64,000 bases of DNA from Mesocentrotus franciscanus (lineage: Eukaryota; Echinodermata; Echinoidea; Camarodonta; Strongylocentrotidae): assembly GCA_037976565.1 (NCBI GenBank), contig CP137674.1:2013690-2077689 (forward strand). The letters are read 5' to 3'. This document shows, piece by piece, positions 11,570 through 23,028 of this stretch (positions are counted from its first letter, which is position 1; every line of letters starts with the position of its first letter). The translations under genes were made by a program, and so were the position numbers. A model generated the notes under the pieces. The model did not search any database, was not told the DNA's origin, and worked only from the letters and a program-made list of their open reading frames with translations.

Positions 11570-11778
11570 CACTCTAAAAACTGAAATGTTAAATCACCAT
11601 TTAAAAGGGCCGAGGAGTGACCACTCTTTCAAAATGTCAGATTGATACTTTTAACATGCTGTATTCAACCTTTAAAGTGTTGGATCCAGCATGTTCAGAG
11701 TGTTAATCTACCATTTTGAAAGAGTGGTCACTCCTCGGCCCTTTTAAATGGTGATTTAACATTTCAGTTTTTAGAGTG
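11570..11778. mobile_element. Palindromic MITE (CACTCTAAAAA ends), TA duplication
   Basis: A near-perfect inverted repeat of 209 bases: it starts CACTCTAAAAACTGAAATG and ends with its reverse complement, each flanked by TA (11568-11569, 11779-11780). The arms (about 85 bases, with GGCCGAGGAGTGACCACTC) pair almost without mismatch, leaving a short loop around 11670. This fits a Tc1/mariner-type fold-back MITE. It lies 46 bases upstream of the exon 2 acceptor on the minus strand. Confidence 0.85.
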
Positions 11779-11929
11779 TAGCAAGTGACCTGAATTTTAT
11801 GGTATAATTACCACTTATTTGGAGTGGCTGACGTCTCTTGCTCGAATATCAATTTACCCGTTTCTAATTTTTTTTTTAATCAATAACACATCGGAAATTC
11901 TTTTTCATTGGTTGGTCATCTTTCTCTTA

Positions 11930-12430
11930 GAGAAGTTGATAGAAGGATAAAAACAATGAAAAACATAAGGAAATGTAGAATAAATAATAGAAACAACGGA
12001 GAAATACATAGGATGTAATAGAAGTAGTAATGATGAAAGGAAAGATTAAATAAAAAACAAAGAAGAAAAGAGAGGGAAAGAGAAAGAATAGGGAATGATA
12101 GAAAAAATGTGAAAATATGGAAATAAAGGAAAACATATGGAAAGAAAGAGAAGACGAGAGAAGATGATAGAAGGATATGGAAAAAAAAGGATAACATGCT
12201 GAGAGATAGAAGGAAAGGTCGACAAATAATAGAAATGCAAGAAAAGACAAAGGAAATGACTAAACTATGATAAATTGAAAGAATATATAAAGGAAAGATT
12301 AATAACCTATTAAGGAAGGAATTGAAAAGATAAAATTCATGAATAACATATGGAATATTATTATAAAATAAATGATAACAGAAGGGTGAAAGGAGTAGAA
12401 GATAGAAGATAACTAGATACAAAAGGCAGG
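11930..12430. repeat. Purine-rich tract (GAAA/GGAAA)
   Basis: About 500 bases of strongly purine-biased plus strand (GAAAAG, GGAAAGA, ATAGAAG). The long minus-strand frames of Phe/Ser/Leu are artefacts of this bias. Confidence 0.75.
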
Positions 12431-13035
12431 TAAAAGTAATTGTAGGCTTTGCCTATATGCTTGCATCACTCATGGTCAACTGAATTATATCCACAAAACT
12501 GATTAGGATTGCAGAGCAACTAAAATTAATTAAAGGTAAACATAATGAAAAAAATATTGTCGCATAAAATTGTGAAAGAAGTAAGAAATTAAAAATTTAC
12601 CAATAACAAATATATAAAAAACTTTGTTTTGAATGTTAGGGGTTCCATGCATGTCGCTTTACTATATTCAAAATATGAGCTTATTTCTTTTAAAGAGTGT
12701 ATCAAAAAGTACACACTTCGAAAACTGGTCCAAAACGATGATTTTACAATATCTGCATGATTTATTATTAAACAATCTATGGGTGAGGGTCTATTCAGTC
12801 GGATGATACTAAAAGTAGTGGCAATATTTTACACTTGACACTGGCTTCTTTAGAGAAACTCGCAAAATATAGGTTTGCACAAATAAAAGAGAGAATTGAT
12901 GCAAGGTGTATAATCAGGCATCAATTGCAAATGCTTTAATCAATGCTCTATCAATAATTGATTTGAACCATCAGTTTATCTCTGATCTTACATCAGCAGT
13001 CTCGCACCCCTACCCCCTTCCACACACATACACCA

Positions 13036-13600
13036 CACGCACATTCAATTCAATTCAATTCAAGTGAACATTTATTTTCTTCCATTCAATTTGACAACAT
13101 ATTTCGCATCTGTTCAAACAATACAATTTATACTTAGGAACGTAAATAATTTAAGAACTTGTATTACAAGGAAGAAGGCGCGAATCCCGGTAAGCAAAGC
13201 TTGTAATGGGTACGCCCGAATACACAACTACATAATATACATTATAAATAGAAGAAAGGAAGAAAGGGATAGGCAAGGAGTAGGAGAGGATAGAGAGCTT
13301 GGAGAAAGAGAAAAGAAGAGGAAAAGAAGAGGACTGCAACATAGTAGCAATGGAGTGTATGGCATGCATAAACAACACAATGGCAAGATATAGGTGAGGG
13401 GTATAATGTGGAAATATTTTACTACATGTTTATAGGATAATAAGGATAATACTGGATTGATCACCCCTACTTCTGTATGTGTATCGATATAACAGTAATA
13501 AAAGATTAACAGGATATATGCATATATGTACATGTATAAGTATCTCGTTACAAGTACACATAACATTGCAGAGTATTGTCTTTTCTACAAAGTTACAAGT
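13036..13600 (-). mobile_element. Probable LINE 3' end fragment
   Basis: On the minus strand the segment ends AATAAATGTTCACTTGAATT followed by TTGAA repeats (13038-13062), the same tail architecture as the LINE ending at 5385. No RT coding sequence is recognisable upstream, so only a 3' untranslated fragment is left. The start boundary at about 13600 is a guess. Confidence 0.5.
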
Positions 13601-14052
13601 TTGTCTTTAGCCTTTTGACAAAATTCAATGCAGTTCAGAAGATGTATAGATGCACTAAAAAAGAGACAGAAATCTAATTTTCACATTTGATTGTTATATC
13701 TCTTCCACCTAAATTCATTATGCTTTGCTGCCTGGAGCGTGTGGAAAACACGATGGCTACTGTACTGCAATATCGTTTACATCCATGTTCCATTGAAGTA
13801 ACAAAGTATAATAATTAATATGTTTCCTTTAAATTTCTCTCACATTTGTGCCACATCTGTTTTCTTGGGTCTCGTGACTTTTATTAATGAAGCAGAAATG
13901 TATAGAAGAAAACATATAGATGCTAGGATCTCTTCCTTTTCTCAATCATTCCAACATTATCCAGACAAATAATAGGTTTTGATCGATGCAGATGATTTGT
14001 ACTGGACAGACATCACTGTGAATGATGGAGGTGGTGATGGTGGTGATGGGGG

Positions 14053-14272
14053 CAGTGACGTATCCAGCAATATTGTGAAGCTATAGTGTAGCTTTTCGAT
14101 CATTGATGGCCCAGGAAAACTCACTAACTTGAAACTTGAAATTAACTATATATTTGGGGTACATACGTACAAGAAGAAAGAAGTTGCCTAGTTATAAACC
14201 CTAATTGTCTTGGGGTGCGCCGCATATATTCCGCCCCTCGACTCTTTTATCAAATGTCTGGATACGCCACTG
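14053..14272. mobile_element. Short TIR element with CAGTGGCGTATCCAG ends
   Basis: The left end CAGTGACGTATCCAGCA and right end CAGTGGCGTATCCAGACA (reverse complement) enclose 220 bases. The ends resemble the hAT-like CAGNGGCGNATCCAG family seen elsewhere in the window, but I find no matching 8-bp duplication in the flanks. Confidence 0.55.
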
Positions 14273-15984
14273 TGAGCATGCAAAGCTAGGTATAGGGTTA
14301 AAGATCAAATGACTGTTCAAATCAATCATTGATAGTTAACACTCTTCGCACATGCACTAACTGTCTGATTTGCACTTTGATCCAATCCGAGACTGAAACG
14401 TTTTTGTGCAAACAAAATGTCAATACTTCTAGTGCCATCCAATTTCAAAGACCCTCCCCAATGATCTAATAACGAACAAAATTATGCAGATGTCATAACA
14501 TTAGCATTTTAAACATATTTCCAAAGTGTATACTTTTTATAGCAACTGTGTTAACATACATAGTCTCTCATTTAAACAGAAAAGCGACTCGTGGGTAGAC
14601 TACTATAGGGGCACCCTAGCTAGCTACGCGTTCGCATATAATTTTGTCCGCACAATTAAAACCTAAGTCGGACTTGGGTTCCGTGTGCAATGTTTTGTTG
14701 TTCTTTATTTTGTTCATTCTCATTGTCCGTCAGCCCATAGGAAATCAAATAAACCTGTTGTTTAATTGTTTGTTTTATTGTTTGTTTTTTTTGTATAGAT
14801 CGTACGTGGGCCTGAAAAGATGACACTTAATTTTTATCATCTTCCTGCTTTTATAATTTATTAAATGCCTATTAATTATTAATTATAAGATTGATTTGTT
14901 GATATGAACGTATTACTAAGTGCATGGACTAGATGTGTAGAGTATTGCTTGTGCATGCCCCGATTCTTGTGATACCATATTCATTGGATTATCCATGGTT
15001 GGCTGCATATATAGAGGTCAAATTGAATTAGGTCACATGAACAAAACTCACTATATAGTTGCATGTGCCTATACTGAGATGATGGATTAAGCAACAAGCA
15101 AGAAAAGCCAGAGTGTTGATTTATCAATCAAAATTAAACGGTTAAATTCCATGGATTCTTCTTCTTGAGAACCATGTGTTGCATCATCTCAAACACGGGT
15201 ATGCGCAGATCGAGTCATCACAGTAAAACCAAGCTTCATTTATATTCACAAACGGAAGTGATTAAAAAATAACCGATTTTAATGTGTCGTCTTCTTCCAA
15301 TTAACTCGGGGTGATTAAAATCAGGCCAACCCTGCTTAATTCATTCTGTGATTATCAGATACAGAATCAGATTCTGCATCCATTTATAACCTGTAAGCAT
15401 ATGTAGCTTGTGATGGTGTCACGATACATACATAACTATGACATACATACTCTGTATATATATATATATATATATATTACGTAATATTTATACTCAACAT
15501 ATGAAAATATCATTCCCTTCTCTTTTTTTTACAAAAAAGAGACAAGAAAAAATAGCAAACACAATCAAATAAAGGGAAAACATAATATATGCTATGAATA
15601 AGATTGTGGAAAGTTATATGACTGTACGTGGCTCTTAAACCTAATATATGCTTACAATTTCCAAACGAATTCATCGTCCGTTCATAACCCAAAGGGCCTT
15701 AACTTCGTGTTAAAGTATAAGAGTTGACGCCCTTATGTATGGCTCAAAATAGACGAAGTATCTTCAAGCAATAAATGGGTAATACGTACACGCATGCATG
15801 CCAATAATTCATCTTGTAGGTCTGTACGGACTTCATTTCAGTGCATATAATATATTTCTGAGTTTAAAATGTCTGAGACTATAAACATATTTATGGGTTC
15901 TATTTCACTTCTGCATGCTGATATTACAGATATTATAATTAATAAAAGATATGGTATAGGTATTTCACTTGACAATGTACTTAC
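14273..15984. other. Intron 1 of the membrane-protein gene, no gene seen
   Basis: AT-rich sequence with an AT dinucleotide run at 15458-15476. I recognise no coding sequence or inverted repeat. Confidence 0.45.
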
Positions 15985-16066
15985 CCGTCATATCAGTTTG
16001 ACTTTCGGAGTTCCCATGAAAGGAGATCAAAACCAATAGTATGGTCCATACCTTCATGTTAGCCAT
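15985..16066 (-). CDS. Exon 1: start codon and signal peptide of the stalked membrane protein
   Basis: The ATG (16066-16064, context TTCGCCATGG) opens 27 codons: a Lys-containing n-region (MANMK), a hydrophobic core (VWTILLVLISF) and a polar stretch ending SESQTDMT, a typical signal peptide with likely cleavage near NSES. The exon ends at a strong GTAAGT donor in phase 1, which matches the phase 1 acceptor of exon 2 at 11523. The 4.46-kb intron that follows contains a palindromic MITE only 46 bases before exon 2. Confidence 0.72.
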
Positions 16067-16187
16067 GGCGAAGAAAACTATTCAAGACAATACCATGCAC
16101 AGAACGTAGATATTGAAAACGAAAAAACGGTATGCATCACAAAATGAACGCAAGATATGTATTGAATCACCGATAGTAAAAGCCCAG

Positions 16188-16194
16188 TATATAT
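16188..16194 (-). promoter_or_regulatory. Possible TATA element of the membrane-protein gene
   Basis: TATATAT lies about 120 bases upstream of the signal-peptide ATG on the minus strand. A start site near 16160 would give a short 5' untranslated leader. The motif is common in AT-rich DNA, so support is weak. Confidence 0.3.
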
Positions 16195-16299
16195 CACGGG
16201 ATCTTTGCAAGGTTTTGTTTGCACATAGGAGTGTTTTATTTGTTGATCAACCTCAGCCCAAGGTCCAAGACTATCCTAGCTACATGTAGTGTGTTTGGA

Positions 16300-17244
16300 T
16301 AGACAGAAGATAAACCCACTCGAAGAGAGTTTTTTTTATGATGAGGGCAAAGGGCACACCGTATACGCCCCCCGTAATCTCTACAACAGCACAATTTGTA
16401 TAAAACTTTCAGGCCATACTCGTGACCACATTTTCCCTCAGCGCTGCGCGCTTCGGGAAAATATAACCACTTGGGAAAATATAACTCACTTCAGCGGTCC
16501 GAAGAATGTTATATTACACCCCCTGCCAGTCAATATCTGTATAATAATAAGTCCTACCAAGTGGCGTATCAAGCTAGGGAAGGGGGTACAGATCGAGTAA
16601 GGATTAACGTGCACCAGGCCGAAGCCATAGTTCATAGATACGCCTCTTATCCTATTGTGAAATGTGTCCAAGATGTAATCCCACGCGTTTTACATCAGCA
16701 CATTCATTGATTAAGCAGCTACTATCAAGCATTCATCAATGATTGGTGTATGTTTTATTATCGAGGCCATGATTTAAGGGGGTGTGGTCTACATCCAACA
16801 AGGAAAATGCCCGTCCACCCAAAACAGACAAGTCAAAACAACGCACATACACATATATATACAGGCACACACACACACACATGCATGCAAGATGAATTTG
16901 CCTTTACTCTGTCGTCAGTTTATTCTAAAGGAAATGATGCAGATCGAGTATAGTTTGTTTTTTTGTTTTGATGTCCGCATACTTTTGAATAGGCATGTTT
17001 TATATCCCAGCTTTTACAGAAGACATCTGGGAAAAAGAATATGATGAATGACATCAGTTCTAGACTGAGTCTTTCTGTTGAAGTGAAGAACTCAAGTTCA
17101 ATTAATCACTATCTGTCTTTTCTTTTCTCCATATTCTATACTTCTATACTATATCCTTTTCCTTGCCCTCTTACCTTTTCATTAAATACTATTATGCATG
17201 TTTTTTAATAAATAGAATTGATAGCAGTGATCGAGCGTATCAGG
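16300..17244. other. Intergenic repeat debris
   Basis: Contains GC-rich repeat fragments (GCGCTGCGCGCTTCGGGAAA near 16441), a short inverted pair of GTGGCGTATC/GATACGCCTC at 16560-16648 like a tiny TIR element, and a CA run at 16862-16879. No gene is recognised. Confidence 0.4.
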
Positions 17245-17520
17245 ACAATAACCCCCTTGGACAATCAACCCCCCCCCCAAAGGACAATAACCCCCGAAAA
17301 ATTACCCCCAAGGACAATAACCCTTTTTTCGGGGGGTAATTGTCCTTGGGGGTGATTGACCAAGGGGGTAATTTTCCGGCGGTAATTGTCCTCGGGGGGA
17401 TGATTGTCCAAGGGGGTAATTTTCAGGGGGGTGGTAAGTGTTCTCGGGGGGTGGGGTAATTGTCCCGTCGGTAATTGGCCGGGGGGTGATTGTCCAGGGG
17501 GTAGTTTTCCTAGAATCGTG
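17245..17520. repeat. Fold-back of GGGGGTAATTGTCC repeats
   Basis: The left arm carries repeats of GGACAATAACCCCC and AATTACCCCC, and the right arm the reverse complement (GGGGGTAATTGTCC, GGGGTGATTGACC), meeting at about 17328. Each arm is itself a short tandem array with period about 20-25. The result is a large hairpin with G runs on one strand. Confidence 0.75.
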
Positions 17521-17619
17521 ATCGAGGTGCCTGTACATCAGTTTTACATCAGTCTATTATTTACATGTTTGCTTATTATTGCAATTTTTCATATATTTAG
17601 TATTTCACTTGACTTAAAA

Positions 17620-17697
17620 ATTGTAAAAAGATAATTCTATGGCTGCCAGTCTTGTTTCAATAAAGCTCGATTGACTTAAATTGAATTGAAAAAGGTT
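17620..17697 (+). mobile_element. LINE 3' tail fragment
   Basis: CAATAAAGCTCGATTGACTT followed by AAATTGAATTGAAA repeats the AATAAA plus TTGAA tail seen at the ends of the LINE copies. It is a heavily truncated insertion on the plus strand. Confidence 0.5.
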
Positions 17698-17789
17698 TAT
17701 GAAAGAAATAAAGGTGAGTGGTCTTATCAAGACATCACGGGTGTCACGACATACATGTAAGCAAGGTATTTTTTTGTATCTTCTCTGTT

Positions 17790-18020
17790 CTTTATTACGT
17801 GTGGTCGCCTCTCCGGAGAGTACGTGGAGAGCCCCCACGCGTATGCATGTTCCTTCCCTTTGAAAGCACCCCCCTCCCTATTAAAGTTCGGTGTGTAAAG
17901 TCAATACGGGCCGATTTTTGTGTGTATTACGAGCCGGACTTTGTTGCGTGAAAAGTGCCCCGGAAATTTTGGGAACATGAATGCGGTCCCTCCGTTCCCG
18001 GAGTGGAGGGGGGGGGGGGT
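17790..18020. repeat. Dispersed repeat shared with 8.1-8.24 kb
   Basis: Its plus strand carries GAGCCGGACTTTGTTGCGTG and GGGAACATGAATGCGGTCCC, which match the reverse complement of 8145-8225. Part of it also matches 2318-2390. A G run marks one end (18008-18019). No coding capacity. Confidence 0.65.
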
Positions 18021-18785
18021 GGAGAGTGTGCCAATTTCTAAAAAACAAGGATAGTTTTCACTTTGTGATTACCCTATATATATGTGTCCTCTTCTTTCAA
18101 TAAGAGCCCATATTTATACCCTCCCCCCTCCCCCACTTTGAAAGATGCTCCACCGCCCTTGAACTCGTCACTGTAACTTATGTTTTGATCTCGTAAATCA
18201 CTATACCATTTTTACTCTCAACTCAACAACACCAGATTCAACTTCTTTTTTTTTTAATCTCAACTCGATACTAATTCCACTTATTTTTCCCTTCGTCATC
18301 TCCAACTCCAGTTATTCATTTTTCTTTTAAATGTACATAAAAATCCCAAGAAAAAGACAGTTACAGCACAACCTATACAATATTAATATTTTTTAATTAA
18401 TTGTACAATTGTACTGTCACACACAAGCAGGATATTTAGATAAACTTAATTAGACAAATAATAGTATGGCTTTTGCATGTAGTAGTATAACATAGCATTC
18501 AAATCAATAAATATAATTTTATTGCAATTATCATAACTTCATTTTTATTTGATGATCTCACCAATAATATTTGAGTTCAAGGTATATTTATTTCTTGGTA
18601 TAGGCCCTACTAGTGAAAGTGTGTTGTATGCATAAAAGGCAAAAAAAAAGCATAAAATAACATAAAAGTCAAGAAAAAAGAATATGTTAGAGTAATTAAC
18701 ACTGCAATTGCTTTTTTTCTATCATACTCACCTGGATAATTAAAACAAATTAACATACAGGTTTATTTGACCAAAATTCGTGTAA

Positions 18786-19330
18786 AGGTGTAATCCACCC
18801 TGATATAAAGTTGGTTTTAATAAAAGCAGAAAAATTAGAGAAATAAATTAATGAAAACTAATGAAAACTAATTGTCCTATCAAAAATAGTAAAGTTATGA
18901 ATTTTGAAAGTTGTCATCAGTGAAACAAAAATTGGCAACAATGTAACATATCTTGCTAGCTCCTCTCCAATTTGCTCTGTACAGAAGATATCATAAACTT
19001 TCCTTTTCTTATTGATGACCGAATAGATTTGTTTCATACAGGCGTCGCATTAAAAAACATATTTGCAATAATTATATTTAGGGTTATTGTATGATTGAAA
19101 ATTTTCTTAAGGGAAAATATGAATTCATGAAGTTTTTTAATACAGGGCAAATGGGAGGGGAGCTCACAAGATATGTCACAGAGTTACCAATTTGTGTTTG
19201 ATTGATCGCACCTTCAAAAGTTCAAAACTTTCTTACTTTTAATCGGTTTTTGCTCAAACCTTCACTGACCTGTTTCCCCTCATTTTCTGCTTCAAAACCA
19301 ACTTAATATCAGGGTTGAACTTCCCCTCTA
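18786..19330. mobile_element. Inverted-repeat element, about 545 bp
   Basis: The left arm (18786-18835, CACCCTGATATAAAGTTGGT) pairs with the right arm (19283-19330, reverse complement CCCTGATATTAAGTTGGTTT). The arms continue more weakly inward. No transposase. The host flanks are too AT-rich to call a target duplication. Confidence 0.6.
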
Positions 19331-20580
19331 AAGTGGGTGCTATTCAGATTCCACAGCACCCACCCTCAAATTAAAGCTTTTGATAGATATGACTCGTAAG
19401 AAATCGCGCTTTAGTAAATCTTGTCCCTCTAATTTTTTCAACAGACCTGACGTATCATGGAAGATGGTTCTATGAAATAGACCAACCAACTAAATGCAGG
19501 CACTCAAAATACTGTCATCGCAATTGTTTCGTTTTTTTTGCACTAAATCTGTTTAATTTTACATTGTTATAAAACAGTACAATTTCCTGTGTTCCATTTC
19601 GGTTGGCAAATAAGAATTACAAATAAATGTATAATCATAACATAATATTCTTCATACAAAATATTTCATGGTTTCGCAATAGCAGGGAATTTGATTATTT
19701 TCTTGTTTGGATGAATGTTTTTAGAGTGCATTCTGTTGTGTTTGTTGAGCCTGCATAAAAAATACTTCAAAGTAAGCTGTTTGTTGTGAATCTGTTTGTT
19801 TTCAAAATGAAAGCTCTATTAAACACATCTAAGAGTTGCCTATAGAAATATTAGACCCCCCCCCCCTCCCTCCTCCCAGCACGTAAACCTCACAAAATCC
19901 AATTCATCCCAAATGCGCAATTTTACCATAAATAGTGAAACCTCACAAATTATTTAACAATTGGTCATGAAATGCAATCCAAATGAAACATATAGTACCT
20001 TCAAATAGTGAATCAAAAAATGTATAACCAACATACTAATCGTAACATGTTGTCTGTTGAGAGCCAGCAAGGTGTTATTTCTTACCCTGTAACATCTCAC
20101 TTCTAACTTTCAGCAAATGATAGAGTGGGTGAGATTGAGAAATGATATGAGGGTATGCTAAAGGAATGATCCACAGTAATATCAGCAATGTAACAGATGT
20201 TTAATACTGTATCTAGTGGTGCTTATCAATACTAATATGAAGAAATGCTATAAAGAAAGATTCTTATCTCCTTCTTCTAAGGGTGTTTCTCTTTGGTCCT
20301 TGTTTCTTCTTCTCTTCTTTTGCCTTTTGATAAACTGCATGGAAAATAATGAGAAACACAGAGATGATATAGAGAGAATAGAGAGAAAGAATGAGAGAGA
20401 GAGGGAGAGAGAGAGAGAATAAAGAGAGTGAATGAGAGAGAGATAAAATGAGTTACAGATGATGTATTGTGTCATTAATTTGTTCAAATGGTCAATCTCA
20501 TAAAGGTTACATGTAAACATTCCTAATAGAAGATGTTAAACAACCAACAACAACAAAAAGTACTGCATCTTCAATATCCC
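19331..20580. other. Intergenic, no gene seen
   Basis: AT-rich, with a GA microsatellite at 20374-20446 and a C run at 19855-19867. No recognisable coding sequence on either strand. Confidence 0.45.
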
Positions 20581-20586
20581 TCCACC

Positions 20587-20601
20587 TTTATTCAGTTTAT
20601 T
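20587..20601 (-). promoter_or_regulatory. Paired polyadenylation signals for the C19orf44 homologue
   Basis: On the minus strand GAATAAACTGAATAAAGG contains two AATAAA hexamers, about 415 bases beyond the proposed stop codon of the C19orf44 homologue. This is a plausible 3' end for that transcript. Confidence 0.4.
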
Positions 20602-21015
20602 CATTATTACCCTTTTCTACTCTATATTGTCAATTTTCACTACCATTTAACTTTCACAATTATAATATATCCAAACTGGGCTTACTTTACTTCCCTGTGA
20701 TGCTGCATAGTAAGTAGATTGTTACATCAATAGTTTTTCATGATACTGTAATTTATGTACAAAACTAACTTGTAACTATTACTGATTGACCTAGTACATG
20801 TATGTGACATTTGACCTTTGATCTAATTACTCTAAATATTAGTACCAGGTTTGAAGTTCATAGCTCTGGTCTTTGAAATATTGATATGGGGCTAAACGAG
20901 TGGGAAACAGAGCGGCATATACAACGATACACTGTACCATTCATGTAATAGTGTAACATCTCATGTAAACAAAATTGTTTGTTTAAACGTGTTGGTAGGA
21001 AAATGAAATGCTAAC

Positions 21016-21063
21016 TCACAGCACTAATTGCAAATTGGGGACAGTATTAGTACTGATGAAGTA
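21016..21063 (-). CDS. C19orf44: C19orf44 homologue, tentative terminal exon
   Basis: After an acceptor CTTACCTAGAG, 48 bases in phase 0 read YFISTNTVPNLQLVL and stop. The spacing Y-x7-P-x-L resembles the human terminus YIRCHRPAPL after the EAK that ends the preceding exon. The intron would be 227 bases. The match is short and the acceptor is only moderate, so another terminal exon is possible. Confidence 0.4.
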   Translation of the reverse strand, partial: YFISTNTVPNLQLVL

Positions 21064-21290
21064 CTCTAGGTAAGTAAGACCATATATTCACTACAATGGC
21101 AATCCTTAAACAACTGTGTCAAATTGACAGAGCCAAGGGGTATTGAATGGTACTGAAATCATTGAAATACAAGACACAATTACTTTATCTTTATGTCTTA
21201 CAATACATTGAGTGGTATCATGAACATGGGAGCAGGACAAGATGAAGAAATTCTTCAAAGGACCCAGTATGCATCAAAAAAAAATCTTAC

Positions 21291-21454
21291 TGCTTTAGTG
21301 TTTTCCAGAGTGGTGTAGCAGTAATCTTCTTGTAATGAATCCAGAAAGGATTGGTGTTGTCTCATTGTATTGGTGACTGCTAGCTGTGTCTGTCGAACTT
21401 GCTCTACTAGGTTTGCATGCAACACGAGCGAAGTAGAGTCAAAAGAACTCAGCG
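21291..21454 (-). CDS. C19orf44: C19orf44 homologue, C-terminal helical exon
   Basis: The acceptor TTTTTCAG follows a long pyrimidine tract; the donor is AAAGCA|GTAAGA. The 164 bases complete the split Thr codon and encode 54 residues. LVLHANLVEQVRQTQLAVTN forms an amphipathic helix like human [20 protein letters not shown], then SFLDSLQEDYCYTTLENTKA matches human [20 protein letters not shown]. Spacing and motif order agree with the conserved C-terminus of the family. Confidence 0.87.
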
Positions 21455-21574
21455 CTGAAAAACAAAAACATAACATGAAAATAATCTTGTTTAAATCTTA
21501 CTTGATGACAAGTTGCATACCAAATTTTCAAATTTCTTGTACACAATATATGTACCTGCACAATAATAGTAATA

Positions 21575-21640
21575 ATAATAATAGTTTAAACTTATAGAGC
21601 GCACACACCGTCCAGGGACGCTCATGGCTCTAGCTCAGCA
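21575..21640 (-). repeat. SINE 3' end fragment
   Basis: On the minus strand GAGCGTCCCTGGACGGTGTG is followed by GCGCTCTATAAGTTTAAAC and ATT triplets, the tail found in the SINE copies at 31.4 and 33.2 kb. It ends in an ATT microsatellite. Confidence 0.5.
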
Positions 21641-22076
21641 ACAACTCTCTTTAGTACAAGTAAAGTAAATGTTTATTTAATAATAGAGATATACCATCAG
21701 AAACTCAAAAACAATTTTGCAACACCCATTTCAACCCTCAGCTTCAAACCCGACTTCAAAAGACCTATGGTACAAACAAATGAAGCCGTAGAAAATATGC
21801 AGAGTATTTTAAAAGACAAATGATTATTAAATTAAAACTACATGTAGGATTTACAGGTTACCTGATTGATAAAACATATTTCAATGGAGTCTCTATCAAT
21901 TTCTTGACCCACAAACCAAAATACAGAAAGGACACTAAAATACATTCACTTATAAAGCCTGGTTAAATAAAGGATTCTTGTAATAGTTTTCCCAAAACAT
22001 ATTCATATTTTCACTAAGTATGACTTCACCATCTTTTATGTTTTCTATCCAGAGTCTAATTAGTTAAAGGGGTGAC

Positions 22077-22219
22077 AGGCTATTGTATCAATACGATTTA
22101 TTTGTACACGAGGTTCTCAAATAATGCCAAATACATGTAAATACTGTGAAAGGCTATTGTATCAATATGATTTATTCATACACGAGGGTCTCAAATAATG
22201 CCAAATACATGTAAATACT
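22077..22219. repeat. Tandem duplication, 74-bp unit, two copies
   Basis: AGGCTATTGTATCAATA begins both units (22077 and 22151). The two differ at only a few positions, so the duplication is recent. It lies about 100 bases beyond the YVDP exon, in the intron. Confidence 0.85.
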
Positions 22220-22312
22220 AGAACAGAGTGCTACATGGTTCTTTTAATTTTTGAGCAACTTGAAAAAGTGTTAAAGAATTATACCTATAAAGATACAGAT
22301 AAAATAACTTAC

Positions 22313-22384
22313 TCTGCAAAACCAATGGGTCAACATAATGAGACATTGTGTCATTAATGTTTGCACTTAGAAGCTTGAAGTATC
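22313..22384 (-). CDS. C19orf44: C19orf44 homologue, YVDP exon
   Basis: A 72-base exon in phase 1 at both ends. The acceptor chosen is CAGACACCAG at 22385; the alternative AG ten bases upstream would give a stop in frame. It encodes YFKLLSANINDTMSHYVDPL then VLQ, matching the human ASMAAMGPALGGAYVDP segment. The donor is GCAGA|GTAAGT. Confidence 0.75.
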
Positions 22385-23028
22385 CTGGTGTCTGGAAATT
22401 ATAATCTATATTCAAGAGATGAAGAATGACAAAGTGAAAAAGAAAATAGGGAAATATGTGAGAACAAAATAACCAAGAGAACCATTAGGGAATGAAATAC
22501 AAGAATGGGGATGTAAAAAGGGAGAAAGAATGAGGGAGAAGAAATGAAGAGGATAGAAAAAGGAAGAGCAATAAAGAAGTTTAATGAATGAGGAAGAGAA
22601 GATAGACAGGAGAAAACAAAACCGACAACATATAAGTTGTAAAGACAAAGAAAATTTAACCCATTGGATAAAACTTCATATTAAAATAGCAAACATTATC
22701 AAGACTCCAGGTCAAGACATGGTATATACTTACAAGAATATTGATACATCAAAGTATTGAGAGATAAAATGTATGCAGTTCCAGATGCGGCAATGCAAAA
22801 TGTGTTGCTATTCTGCTATTCTTAAGCAGCTACAAGTGTACATGACAACATATTTCACTCTTTCATAATTCTACCTAAATGTCATACACTGTACATATCT
22901 CATTCTGAATCCTGCCTAGCTTCATTCAATATAGTATTATTCCTAATTCTACCAAGTTTTATAATGATAAATGATTTTCTATTGCAATTTTGCCTATGGT
23001 GATGAGAGCTACATGTATGTATGTATAC

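Larger units (their letters stand above)
1414..16170 (-). other. Gene model: type I membrane protein with Pro/Thr-rich stalk
   Basis: Six exons on the minus strand join with matching phases (1, 0, 2, 0, 2 at the five junctions) and canonical GT-AG borders. They give 365 residues: signal peptide (about 1-22), Thr/Pro-rich stalk (about 28-150), a compact SEA-like region (about 155-280) with two Cys, one transmembrane helix (about 287-309) and a short charged tail. This is the layout of an O-glycosylated cell-surface protein; SEA domains in this position often self-cleave, but the GSVVV-type cleavage motif is not seen. I considered KIAA1549/DUF3827 because of the overall layout but cannot support it. 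A TATATA stretch at 16188-16194 lies about 120 bases upstream of the ATG and could be a core promoter. The 3' end is uncertain: exon 6 either runs to a stop at 1414 or is spliced onward out of the window. Confidence 0.7.

Noticed and set aside
11916..12422. 168-codon minus-strand open frame that looks like membrane segments
   Set aside because: It is the complement of a purine-rich tract; Phe/Leu/Ser composition comes from base bias, and overlapping frames look the same.
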